Positions 21,482 through 33,300 of a stretch of DNA of 64,000 bases are shown piece by piece. Under the pieces are notes generated by a model. The model was not told the origin of the DNA, ran no database searches, and saw only the letters and a list, made by a program, of their open reading frames with translations. The position numbers and the translations under genes are program-made. The DNA is from Agelas oroides (Eukaryota; Porifera; Demospongiae; Agelasida; Agelasidae). Positions within the stretch are counted from its first letter, which is position 1. Every line of letters starts with the position of its first letter. The stretch is taken from positions 6,618,235 to 6,682,234 of the forward strand of contig OX422205.1 in NCBI GenBank assembly GCA_949130485.1, written 5' to 3'.

Positions 21482-24400
21482 CTACGAGTTGACAATGTCT
21501 TGGACTCCAGTGAAAGCAGCTGCGCCGAGTCCATTTCTTGACATGTGCTTGAGGCACTGTGCAGCCTGGCCAAGGGCAAACTCCAGTGGTGGCTGGCCTG
21601 GAAGGTTCTTTGACTCTGAGGGAGGGAGGGAGGAAGAGACCATCACCATCATGATGCACGGAGCACAAATGCACACTGTCCCACCTAGTATTGCTGAATT
21701 GAGTGCAGCACACACAGGCTCTCTCTGAATTGGGTTGAGAAGGTAGCCGACAGGACTGGACTTGGGGTTAGTGTAGGCCAACAGGCTGAAGGAGTCCTGT
21801 GGGGATGGAGGAAGAGAGGGGGGATGACAGAGAGGAGGGATGACAGAGAGGAGGGTGATGACAGAGAGGAGGGATGACAGAGAGGAGGGTGACAGAGAGG
21901 GGGGATGACAGAGAGGGTGACAAAGAGGGGGGATGACAGAGAGGAGGGTGACAGAGAGGAGGGTGACAGAGAGGGTGACAGAGAGGAGGGTGACAGAGAG
22001 GAGGGTGACAGAGAGGGGGGATGACAGAGAGGGGGGATGACAGAGAGGAGGGTGACAGAGAGGAGGGTGACAGAGAGGGGGGTGACAGAGAGGGGGGATG
22101 ACAGAGAGGGGGGTGACAGAGAGGGGGGATGACAGAGAGGGTGACAGAGAGGGGGGATGACAGAGAGGAGGGTGACAGAGAGGAGGGTGACAGAGAGGAG
22201 GGATGACAGAGAGGGGGGATGACAGAGAGGGTGACAGAGAGGGGGGATGACAGAGAGGAGGGTGACAGAGAGGGGGGTGACAGAGAGGGGGGATGACAGA
22301 GAGGGGGGATGACAGAGAGGAGGGTGACAGAGAGGAGGGTGACAGAGAGGGGGGTGACAGAGAGGGGGGATGACAGAGAGGGGGGATGACAGAGAGGAGG
22401 GTGACAGAGAGGGGATGACAGAGAGGAGGGTGACAGAGAGGGGGGATGACAGAGAGGGTGACAGAGAGGAGGGTGACAGAGAGGGTGACAGAGAGGAGGG
22501 TGACAGAGAGGAGGGTGACAGAGAGGGGGGTGACAGAGAGGGGGGATGACAGAGAGGAGGGTGACAGAGAGGAGGGTGACAGAGAGGGGGGGTGACATGA
22601 TGTTGCTCTGCATGAGTCGAGTCCTCTGACCTGTAGCATTGTTCGAAGCTGTTTGTTTGGTCGTGAGGTGGCAAGTTGTGAGTACAGTGTCTGCAGTTCT
22701 CTGCCAAAGGCCAGTACTCTCTCTATTGCAACTGGATTATGGTCAAAGTCCACAGGTTCTGGGGATAGTGAGGACAAGTTGGGGCTGGTATACAGGCAAA
22801 CAGAGAGAGATTGGTACACACAGACACACACCATCATCTGCTGTGGGCACATCCACTTCCATGGCCGTGTCGTCCACCGGCCCTCCATTCACCACAGCCT
22901 GAGGCACAAGAGACCAATGGTAACAGCATATCCCTCAGATGTTACAACCATCCACTGTCCTAATGGCACATGTACAAACAAGTTACACCCTTGTGATGTT
23001 ACAGTCACCCACTGTGCTGCTGCTAATGGTACACAACATTGTACATGTAATGAACTGCAGCTGACGTGATGCGCAGGATGCACTCTGGTCAATACCTCAC
23101 TCATCAGCTACGATGGGACAATTAGGTCTGTGCCAAGGTATGAGGTTAGCTTTGCTGATGCTGACCTCTCCATTGGCTCCGACGAAGCTAGGGGAAGTGG
23201 GGGGAGGAGGAGACTCTGCGTCTCCGCTGGAGCTGCTCAGTTCAGAGTGGCAGGAGAGTTGGGGCTCAGGGTGGGACGGTGCCAGTAAGTCTGTTGTGTC
23301 ATATCCAGCAATCATCTCCACAAATTGCCGGCATTTGATTCTGAACAAGAGTTCTGGTGAGTTCTCCAGCAGTCCAGGGTAGTTGGATTTTACCAGTCGC
23401 ACTGCCTCACTTATCCTGCCCTTCAACATCAGTGACTGGATCTCTGGAGAGAGACACAAAACAACACTGTATGGAACCCACGGTAAGGGCAAAGTGATAC
23501 AGTGGAGAGGGCAACGTCCCCATTTGCTCACTTTGCCTGTTCCTGATGGACGTGGCATCTTCTTCTAGTGACTGTCCACAACTGTTTGAGAACACTTGTG
23601 CGGTCCTGCTGTAGCCGTGGTGCACTAGGTAGCTCAACACCAGCCTGTGGGTGGGGTAGGAGGGGAGGGGGGAGCGAAGAGAGGAAGGAGAGAGGAGAGA
23701 GAGGGAGGGAGGGAGGGGGAGAGGGAGTACCGCTAGGTTGGGTATAGCTTCACAACAGTACCCATGTTACCTACTTGTGTAAGTTAGCTTGCCACACTCC
23801 CTGTCCACTGCTGACGTGGAACTCTTCAATAGAGTGGCGAATTTGCTGCTGCATTTCCTGAGGGTGGGTACAACTGCAGTAAACCAGACGAAAGGGGTCT
23901 ATGGAAGATGTCTGCTCACGGTTAGCAAGCCCTCAAAGTCAAACATGAACGGAGTCTCTCCGAAGTTAGCTTCCACAACCTCCCCAGGTGTCTGCAGCCC
24001 CACAGTGGGGTACAGGAGCAGGCCAGACTGAGATAAGGGAAGGGAGGAGGAGGTGAGCTACCAACCACATCCCTAGGATGAATCAATCACTTACTGGAAC
24101 ATCCGACACTGCAGTGCCTGCAGCAACAACAGAAATAGTCAATAGATTATGAAAGTGGGTGTGTGCGACCAGACTGACCAAGGTTGATGCCGTTCTTGGT
24201 GAAGAAGACAGACCGGTCGACCAGGTTGAACCCACAACCCACGACATCTGCTGTGGAGAAAGTGGGTCCATACTGCTGGCCTGTGCCAGACGAGTTGAAT
24301 ACACAGCCGTCATCTGCATGATAACCATATGAGTTTTTCTCCCAGCCTGGGAAAGGAGAGAGGTGTTCTAGAGTAATCAGACAACAGCACACTAAGAAAG

Positions 24401-24984
24401 GCAAACCCACCGGGAAGTCTGTTCAAATTGACTCCACTTGTAGACAGGCCTATTCCCATGTACCTGCAGGTAAACAGCCTCTAGTCTTAGAGCTGCCGTT
24501 CGACAATAAGTATACCTCTTAGGTTGAAATTCCCCTGTAGACATTGTCCAATAAGAACGCACCCATCTCTGCCTTTGCTGATGACTCTGATTTCAAAGTA
24601 GTAGACACCACAGGCAGCCGGGATGGGGTGGGATGCCCGCACAGACGCCGCATCCTTGTGGTTCTTGCCACTCCCTACACACACACATACATACATACAC
24701 AGAGCAGTAACATAACAAAATTTGGAGCTGTATGCTGTAGACATGGACTACAGGTCGATACTGAGGTGAGAGACTCATCCGTGACAGTTTGTTTTTATTG
24801 GGAAGGGGAGAGATAATTCTTGTGATGGCACACCTTTGTAGTGCACTCTGAGATTGCTCTGAGAGAGACCAATATAGGTGTACTTGTCTTTGGCACTCCA
24901 AACGCGCGGAAGAGGCGTCTCCGACTCGTCCACCTTCGTGTAGAGCCGCGCCAGCCGGTCTACCACTACTCCCGTCGCCTCCAT
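21482..24984 (-). CDS. RANBP9/10: Ran-binding protein 9/10 (CTLH complex scaffold)
   Basis: Scaffold of the CTLH/GID ubiquitin ligase complex, cytosol and nucleus. 13 exons: 24984-24834, 24674-24563, 24463-24411, 24346-24179, 24117-24095, 24027-23920, 23857-23775, 23644-23532, 23443-23166, 22898-22832, 22758-22631, 21796-21685, 21615-21482. SPRY domain: [60 protein letters not shown]. Lis[48 protein letters not shown] at the C-terminus: [36 protein letters not shown] and [17 protein letters not shown] Ser/Pro-rich linker lies between CTLH and CRA. Intron 11 carries an 800-base array. The gene is head-to-head with MCUR1/CCDC90 (192 bases between ATGs). Confidence 0.96.
21800..22595. repeat. 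13- to 16-base minisatellite in RANBP9 intron 11
   Basis: About 50 copies of GACAGAGAGGAGGGT / GACAGAGAGGGGGGAT on the + strand, which is pyrimidine-rich (CCCTCCTCTCTGTC) in the sense of the gene. It runs to within a few bases of the acceptor of exon 21796-21685. Mixed unit lengths keep long frames open in several registers (up to about 470 codons); these are artefacts. Confidence 0.96.
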
Positions 24985-25176
24985 TGTCCAGTACTAGAAA
25001 CGGTTAGCCGTTAGGGGTTGGATCCATGGAGTGTGTTTAGGAAATTATTCCCCGTGGTGTCGGGTAATTGGAACAAAACCTGTTTCCGGTACTTGCGGAA
25101 GTGGTAAGGGGGTTTCCCTACGCCCCGCCCCCAAACTTTCTGCCAGCGAGTCGTCAATGACAGTGACAGTGTAGAG

Positions 25177-26447
25177 ATGAGTTTCTGTCGAAGCGTTGTG
25201 TCTATGGGTCGGTCGTACGGTAGGGTACTGTTCCAGGGGGAGCACTGTTTAGTGTCGGTGAGAGCCGTGAGAGCCCTCCACTGTGGTCAGTGTTTCAGTC
25301 AGGTAGGAAATGATGAGAAGGTTGATAGGTCCCAACCCAATCTACAGTTCTCATGTCAATGTACAGGCTGACGAGTTTGTGCCTAGACAACCGTCTCCTC
25401 CCCTGTCCTTCACCTTTTCCACTCCGGTCTATTTCGATACACACCAAGTCATCCGGGAGCTTGAAGAAGCAGGTAGGGAAAGCTTTAAAATGTGCAGTGC
25501 CACTTGCTTGAACTGTGGAGCACACTGTTCTGTTGTTCCACTCAGGGTACAGTGTAAAACAGGCTGAGGCTCTGGTGGCCATTCTGAACCACTCACTTCG
25601 GTCCGGCGTGGCAGCAGCTACAGCCTCCCAGCTCTCACAACGGGAGCTTGTGAGTCTATCCCCTCCCCCTCCTGTGTAGTCCTGCCTTGAGGGTACCATT
25701 GTGTGTTGCAGGATGTTTTAGAGCTCAAGCTGAAGGGTTCTGTGGATTCAGTAAGCAATGCTGTCGTGTTACTGGAGAAAAGTACTGTGGCCGCTCTCAG
25801 AACCGAGAACGAGGTGAGGTGCATGCGGTGCCGGAAATCCTGCTGCTGTTTACATTCTTCACTTTTCTGAACAGAACTTGCAGGAACAAATCAGTCGATT
25901 GAGAGCTGAACTAAAGGTACAACCTGGTGGTAGCAGTGTCGCTATTCTTGGGGCGTGGTCTGACTTGTGTTGTGTGTCTCTTGATTCTGCAGGATGAGAT
26001 TGGTAAGGTGCAGTCTGGTGTGAGGCTAGACATGAACCTTGAGAAGAGCAGGAACACAGAAGAGGTGAGTGATTGTCTGTGACAAGGGTGCTTGATAGAC
26101 ATCATCATGCCTTGCGTTGATCCTCCCATGCAGGCCACCTTTATGGACCAGAAGGTCAAGGACACTAACAACAGAATTGACAAGGAGGTTAGCGTGTGCT
26201 ATGTGAGTTACAGTGGAGGTTGTTAATAAGAGGTTAACATGCTGCAGGTGGCCAACCTGAAGACACAGATGGAGGCACAAAAGCTAGAATCAATCAAGTA
26301 TTTAGCAGGTGGGTTTCTTGTAGTTGAGTGTTAATTGCTAGATGAACCCTCTCCTCTCCTCTCCTCTCCTCTCCTCCAGGCGGTATATTCTCTATAGTCA
26401 CCATAGTGTTGTCAGTGGTACTAGGGATGTGGAGACTTATGAAGTGA
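25177..26447 (+). CDS. CCDC90/MCUR1-like: CCDC90 / mitochondrial calcium uniporter regulator-1 family
   Basis: Nine exons: 25177-25302, 25367-25472, 25546-25649, 25712-25813, 25875-25916, 25993-26064, 26134-26187, 26248-26308, 26380-26447. The N-terminus is Arg-rich and low in acids (mitochondrial-type). The family head domain is PVYFDTHQVIRELEEAG then YSVKQAEALVAILNHSLRSG. A long coiled coil follows (NENLQEQISRLRAELKDEIG onward), and one C-terminal membrane helix (GGIFSIVTIVLSVVLGMWRL) ends in MK. This is the MCUR1/CCDC90B layout: an inner-membrane protein with the coiled coil in the matrix, linked to Ca2+ uniporter control or complex assembly. It could be either paralogue type. It pairs head-to-head with RANBP9/10. 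Confidence 0.93.
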
Positions 26448-26614
26448 ACTGATCAGATTCTAATAGCAGATTCACAGAGTTTCTATCTATATTTTTATGA
26501 TCACTGATACATGATTGTATATTTATCTTCAGTTTCTGTATCAATATTGAGTAGATCATCCATACCAACACATGATGCAATGGACCACAACGATATCATG
26601 AATCACTAAAGAGT

Positions 26615-29600
26615 CTACTGTCTCTGTGCAAGGTATGTGGACTTTCTGGTTTTCCTTTTGTCAGCCATGTTTGCAGGAAAGGGTTGGTGTTTCTTAATGA
26701 TAAGAAGAGCAGTCGAGGTATTGCCTAAGGAAAAGGACACAGTCATACACTCTCACATGCACCCTATAGTTGTTCACTCACCACTCATAAGCTCAATGTA
26801 CGCAGAGAGAAGGACAACTTGTGATGGGATTTCCCCAAACAAGGTGGCTGCCTGCAGGTAAAGAATGAGTACGTTTAAGGAGGGGGGGGCTCCTGCTGTT
26901 AACAAGCATTAGCACCAGCCACGAACCTGCTGCAGCACCTTCCTGGCTTTCTCCACCTCCTTCTGGAGGCAGTACACGCTGGCCAGATTGAAGAGCATCA
27001 CTGCACGTGCACCAGCCACACTGCTCGGAAACTGGAGGACACTTGGCTCTGATAGGGCAGCTTTATGTGTAGTAGGAAGGGGGAGAGGGGAGGAGAGGAG
27101 AAGGGAGGAGGAGGGAGAAGGGAGGAGAGGAGAAGGGAGGAGAGGAGAAGGGAGGAGGGGGGAGAAGGGAGGAGGAGGGAGGAGGGGGGAGAAGAGGAGA
27201 AGGAGGAGAGAAGGGAGGAGGGGGGAGAAGGGAGGAGGAGGGAGAAGGGAGGAGGGGGGAGAAGGGAGAAGAGGAGAAGGAGAGAAGGGAGGAGGGGGGA
27301 GAAGGGAGGAGAGAAGGGAGGAGAGGAGGGGGTGAAAGGAGGAGGAGTGTGGAAGGTAATGAATGTACACAGTGTATAGCAGGGGCAGGGAGCTCACATG
27401 TTGGTCTTGAGGCTGGTCGATCAAACTGGCTTGTCTCCAAGTGGTCACTGTGCTGAGGTCCTGAAACAAGGGTAACAAAGGTCATCACCTTCACATGGCT
27501 TATATGGTAATAATGTATGCACGCTCACGAGCAGTGGGAATGGATGTGGTGATGTCTGTCACACTGTCAGCGTTGAAGTGCTGCAGAGCCTCTGTCATAC
27601 ACCCCAGCTGTACCAGGGCCTCGGCAGCATAGACTTGTCCCAGGAACTTGAGTCCACCCAACAATTTTGGCATCCTCAACAGCTGGCGGGCATAGGAGAG
27701 GGCCGGGAGGGGGTCCCCCAGACCTAGATTGACATACGCCAGACAGGCCAGCACTGAGCATCTGTACGGAGACACGTGGGTAATATCACTAACCTCGCTC
27801 GTACCAAAGGCCTAAAGCCGACTCCTCTTTAAGACAGGAAGAAGGTTATGGATCATGTTACCTCAAGCTGATGATGTCCTGTCCCTGAATGGGTGGGCCA
27901 GGGAGAGCAGGGATGCTGGGAGGACGCTGACTGCCCTCCCCCTCCTCTTCAATGGGGGTGAGAGATGCAGAGGCCAGAAACACACTCATGGGAGGGAGGA
28001 GGAAGAGGGCATTTTGGAGACAGATGGCTGCAAATTCTAGTGTTGGAGCCGGCATGGCTGCTGACTGGGGATGGGAGTCCACACTGCCAAATGAAAGGAG
28101 CAGGGGAAAGGTGAGCAGGGAGATGGGAGGAAGGAGGGAGAGGGGAGGAAGGAGGGAAAGGGGGGGAAGGAGATGGGAGGAAGGAGGGAGAGGGGAGGGG
28201 AGGAGGGAGAGGGGAGGAAGGAGGGAGAGGGGAGGAAGGAGGATGGGAGGAAGGAGGGAGAGGGGAGGGGAGGAGGGAGATGGGAGGAAGGAGGGAGAGG
28301 GGAGGAAGGAGGAGAGGGAAGGAGGTGGAGAGGGGAAGAGGGGGAGAGGGGAAGAGGGGGAGAGGGGAAAGGGAGAAACAAGATGTATGTTGCTGTATGT
28401 GAGTTTCAGAGGCACTCACCCATTTCTTCCCTTGACCCAGTTCTGGACAGGGGTGAGGACCATCTTGCGATGGAGACCAGTCCCAAACACCTGCTGCACC
28501 GTCCGACTCTTGTTCTGCTTCAACACCACCTGGTCCTGCTGAGCCTGGTGAGGGGGTGGGGATGAGGGTGTGAGGGGGAGGGTGTGATGGTGAGGATGTG
28601 TGGCATTTGGCGAGAGTATAGGAAGAAACATTGTGTTACTTTTTTTTCTACGACAGCATAAAAGCAACCAGCTAGTGCTGCGTTAGTGTGGCCCACCTTA
28701 CTGTGGGAGGCAATGCAAGCCTCGGCAAGCCTTAGCCACAGGCGAGGGTTGGTGTGGTAGACTTGGACAACCTCCAGAAGTGAGTCAAAGGCTGCCAGAG
28801 GATGCCCGGCGTACAGCTGCTGCAGACCAAGGTTGTAGAGTAGAGTGTGTCGACAGTTGACTCCCAGTACAGCCAGGGGACGACCAGAAAGGGGCGTGGC
28901 TGCAGGGGAGGGAGATAGACCTGTCAGGCAGTTTGGTGGTGGAGTCGCAGTGTCTGCTCACCTCTGTCCAGTGGGGGGAACCCGTTCAGTGCTGCGTCAT
29001 TCTCCTCAATGGCTTTCCTGAAGTAGTGGGCAGCCAGGGAGTATTTGCCGAGCTGGTAGTGCACACAGGCAATGTTGTTGAAGTAGAAGGCACTGAGACA
29101 CTCCCCTGCATCAGTGACAATGGGAGACTTGGGCGCAGACCCCAGCACCTTCAGGGCCTTGCGGTAGTTCTGGCGAAGATATTCCACATTAGCCTTGAGA
29201 AACTGTGCACAAGACGACTGTGTGTGGAGTGCGAAACAGTCTTCATCCAATGACATACGGAACTTAATGACTTACTCAACACAGCTCATGTATAGCTGCT
29301 CACATTTCCAGCGGTGCTAATGAAGTTCTTTAACTCTTTCTTGCAGGCCTTGACATTCCTGTGCAGGAGGTGAAACTGAGCCTTGAAAAGGTGCAGCTGG
29401 GCCCTGCACTGCTGGGTGGAACCCTCGCCTTCCCCCTCCCCCTTTCCACTGGAGTCTCCATACAGCTTAGTCTCCAGGAGTTCAATCTGTGAGGCTGCCT
29501 TCTCGAGACGGTAGGTGGACATGTACGTCTCGATCAGCAATAGGCTTGCCTCTACTGAGAGCTGTTCTCCGAGTGCATCATGAACTTGGAACAACTGTTC

Positions 29601-30187
29601 AAGAATTTCAGTCGCCTGGGAGTTCTGGTGGAGCTGAAGGGGGAGGAACACGCTCATAACCCTCACCTCCCCTTGCTGCTAGCTGCCTACCCTCATGTGG
29701 ATGAGTGCCTGGTTGAAGAGGAGCACACCCCTGTCACTGATACTGGCCTCCATACCACTGCTCTCTGCATCACGATCAAACTAGCATGAGGAGGAGGGAG
29801 TCAGCCATACAGGTATGAAGGAATGTGAGATATGCATCCCCCCCACCCCCCACCCCCCCCCCACACACACACACCTGCATGTTGACAGTGTGTAGGCTTC
29901 TCCTGAACTCGTCAGTGAGGGTTAGGTTGGACAGAAGGTACTGTGCCACTGCACGATTGTGTGCCACCCTAGCATCATGTCGGCGTGACTCCAGCAGGCG
30001 ATTCAAGGTAGACAGGCAGCTCTCATACCTAGACAGGGACAGCCATCAGCGTAGACAAGAATGCATGTAAGTGCCTGTATCAGGTCGTTTTACAAAAGTA
30101 CCTGTGATTGTCAAATGCCTCCTTGGCCAATCTCGCCAGGTCTAGCTGGTGTTCAGAAACTCCTCCGGTGTCCTTCTCCCCCTCCAT
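26615..30187 (-). CDS. CNOT10: CCR4-NOT complex subunit 10
   Basis: TPR-repeat subunit of the CCR4-NOT deadenylase complex; with CNOT11 it forms a module bound to CNOT1. 13 exons: 30187-30102, 30028-29875, 29780-29691, 29633-29304, 29217-28962, 28899-28697, 28544-28420, 28083-27862, 27761-27529, 27460-27398, 27060-26927, 26851-26782, 26724-26615. The protein begins [23 protein letters not shown] pieces include LEILEQ-like helices, [80 protein letters not shown] and [20 protein letters not shown]. The tail is [15 protein letters not shown] followed by a basic end. Introns 7 and 10 carry long pyrimidine arrays (in gene sense) just before their acceptors. It pairs head-to-head with CARMIL (202 bases). 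Confidence 0.95.
27066..27345. repeat. Purine-rich array (pyrimidine in gene sense), CNOT10 intron 10
   Basis: GGGAGGAGGAGGGAGAAGGG-like repeats on the + strand fill the 3' half of the intron right up to the acceptor of exon 27060-26927. Confidence 0.9.
28090..28378. repeat. Purine-rich array (pyrimidine in gene sense), CNOT10 intron 7
   Basis: GGAGGAAGGAGGGAGAGG-type repeats abut the acceptor of exon 28083-27862. Confidence 0.9.
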
Positions 30188-30389
30188 CTTGCAGCTCGGG
30201 GTGCGCAGTATTTAGAACGATTCTGCGACGCATCCCGGAAAGAATTTAATTAAACGATCGATCCGTCCCATACAACTGATACGATTTACTAAAAATGTTT
30301 GGAATGTCTGCAGATTGCTGCTCGACGAGCTGACGAGAGACTAAGTTGAATACAGAGAAAGATCAGGGCGGAGGCAGGTAGCTATAAAG
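30188..30389. promoter_or_regulatory. Bidirectional promoter, CNOT10 / CARMIL
   Basis: 202 bases between divergent ATGs, with no repeats and no visible TATA box. Similar short divergent gaps occur at 24985-25176, 38517-38696, 43770-43923 and 58354-58475. Confidence 0.5.
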
Positions 30390-33300
30390 ATGGCCACCGA
30401 GTCGAAGACGCCAACACCGTCTAAAGACGTGGATATCTTCGGAAAGGAGTTGGGACTAACGGGTGAGCAGCCAGCCAAGTGTGTGGGGGAGGGGAGGTGG
30501 GGAGGATGATCAGGAGAGGGCTGCGTGACTAGCAGACTCCACCACATTCTCTGCTCCTTCAGATGCAGAGAGACATCTGTTGGGTGAGAGCTGTGAGGTG
30601 TTTCTGAGGAAGGTGTTACAAGTGGACACGCACTCCAAGAAAGGAGAACCCACGGAACCCAAGACGCTGGTATGCTGACTCTTTATAGTAGCCATACGTC
30701 TTGATAAGCATGCACAGGTAGATAGATCAGAGAGGGATAGATAGATTGATCAGTGTAAATTATGATCCTGGGGGGTGTAGATTATGATCCTGGGGGGGGT
30801 GTAAATTATGATCCTGGGGGTGTAGATTATGATCCTGGGGGGGGGTGTAAATTATGATCCTGGGGGGTGTAGATTATGATACTGAGGGGGGTGTAAATTA
30901 TGTAATGAAGGGTAGCAACACTGGCTTCTGTGTAGAGAGCACATGTAAACTCGGGTGATGATGGATTTATAAAAAGGAAATCTAGAAAGTTAAGCACTTT
31001 GGCCTGGCACATGGTGTGTGCCACTTTGGCTGCTGTTGAAACAATAGTGCCTGTTGTGTGGGTAAACAGTGCCATATGTCCTCTCTCACAGGTAATCTCC
31101 AGCAGCAGGTGCCTCATCCTCTCTCACAGACCTTCATTGAAGGTGAGAACGCCTTGCATTTCCTAACCAAACTGGCTTGTGTTTATTTCCATGGGTTGAT
31201 GCATCATGCACAGTTGGTACTGCTAATGTAGGCCAATTAACTGAAACCTAATGAGGCTCTCACCCACTTAGGATTGTAATTACAAAACATTTCTCTTGTT
31301 ACTGTAGCTTGAGACAAGTTTCAACTTCCTGAAGATCCACCATTTTGAGTGCAGAGAGTCAAAGGTACGTCCTCCTCTCCAGCAATGCATGCTTGGTGCT
31401 CAAACCCTCCCCTCCTCTCTTTACGCAGCTGGTGTTTCACCTCTCCAGTGACCCTCGTCCACGAGAGTTCCATGTGAGCAAGACGGATGCTGTGGAGATT
31501 ACAAGCCTCATCACTGCGCAGTTCAAGAATGTGTTCCCCATCACACCCCTTGAGTGCGTCCCATCCCTGCCATGCTCCCTGCACTGCAGGATACTTACTG
31601 AAATGTTTCTCCTCCAGAATCGTCACTAAGCTGACCTTTGAGCCCAAGTCCCTCCAGGAGGAGGTGGACCAGCTCAGGAAGAGCCTCCTGAGCACAATGG
31701 AACAGCTAGATGCCACCACTGTCCCTGGTTTCATTAACACCTACGGCTTCCTCTGTGACTTCTTTGGAGTGCCCTTCAGCGAAGAAGTCTCTTGGGTAGG
31801 CCCCTTTCGTTAGTAGACTGAAAGCAATTTGAGGAATAGTATCTGGTTGCAGCACGTTAATTTGAGAATGTGATTCTCTTGTAGTACATGAAGAATGTGT
31901 ACCTGGCACACGGGCTCAGGGACCTGAAGCTGGCTGACTTTGACCATCTCTCGGCCCGGTGAGGCCAAGTGCTATACTACTTGCCAAGTTCTACATGTCT
32001 TCACCACATACCCTCCCCTTCCTCCACACACACACACACACACACATGCCTCCTGTACAGGGAACTGCTGCCTGTGCTAAGTACACTGCGACACAATGAG
32101 TTTTTTGAAGGAATTGTTGAACGAGACGGGAAGATGGTGAGTTCCAGCTGTGGCTGATGTGTGCACACTACTATGATTGCTCTGCTTCTTCCCAGTTTCT
32201 GGACCTGTTTGAGGAGCTCAGCTTCGTCCTGAATGTATCCCAAGCTCTGAAGAAGCTGGTGCTCAGAAACTGCGGCATGAGACCGTAAGCCAGACTGTGA
32301 GCTGTGACCATGAACGGCAGTTGTAATTCCCTCCCACTCCTTGCTCCCCCTCCCTTCCCCCTTCCTTCCCCCTTCTCCCTCCCTTCCCCCTTCCTTCCCC
32401 TTCCTCCTTCCCCCTCCCTTCCCCCTCTCTTCCCCCTCCCTTCCCCCTCCCTTCCCCCTCCCTTCCCCCTCCCTTCCCCCTCCCTTCCCCCTTCCCCCTT
32501 CCCCCTCCGTTCCCCCTTCTCCCTCCCTTCCCCCTTCCCCCTCCCTTCCCCCTTCCTTCCCCCTTCCTTCCCCTTCTCCCTCCCTTCCCCCTTCCTTTCC
32601 CTTCCTTTTTCTCTCAGGGACAATCTCATGAAGCTCTGTGTGGCGCTCAAGAGCAACTCCAAAAGTGCCCTCACTCACTTGGACATCTCTGATAACAACC
32701 TTGATGATCGAGGTATGCCCCCCCCCCCCCCCCCCCCCGCCCCCTCCCCCCCACACATACACATGCATACACACACCATTAATGTATGACTGTCATCTTC
32801 AGCTATTGAGTCACTGGGTGCGGCACTGGAGGTGCTGCCTCACGGTCTGAGTGCACTAAAACTTGCTGGCTGCAAGATCACACCAAGGGGTAAGCTGTTT
32901 GTTCCCCGCTCTACACACCCGGGGTGCCATATGCTGCCCCACCCCCTCCCTCAGGTGGTTCCCTCTTGGCAAACTGCATGAAGCAGAACAAGAACATGCA
33001 GTATTCCCTGGTCCACCTGGACCTCTCAGGGAATCCCCTTGGCCCAGACCCGCAGGCTGCGCTCACCTTTATCCAGGAGCCCAACACCATTGCTGTGCTC
33101 AACCTCAGCAAGTGTATCATCAACTTTGAGTTTGTAAGTGTTCACCAGTGAGGGATGAGACCCTGCTCCACTGACAGCAGTGTATGTTTCCCCTAGTTAC
33201 TTCCGGTCCTGAATAGAGGGTGTCAGCAGCACCTTAGAGAGCTGAATCTTGCCCAGAATATGGCCCGGCCAAGGTACACTCATATCCCTCCTAACCTCCT

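Noticed and set aside
21482-22888. A 468-codon minus-strand frame
   Set aside because: It fuses three RANBP9 pieces with the intron minisatellite; proper GT/AG sites remove the array and restore the CRA domain.
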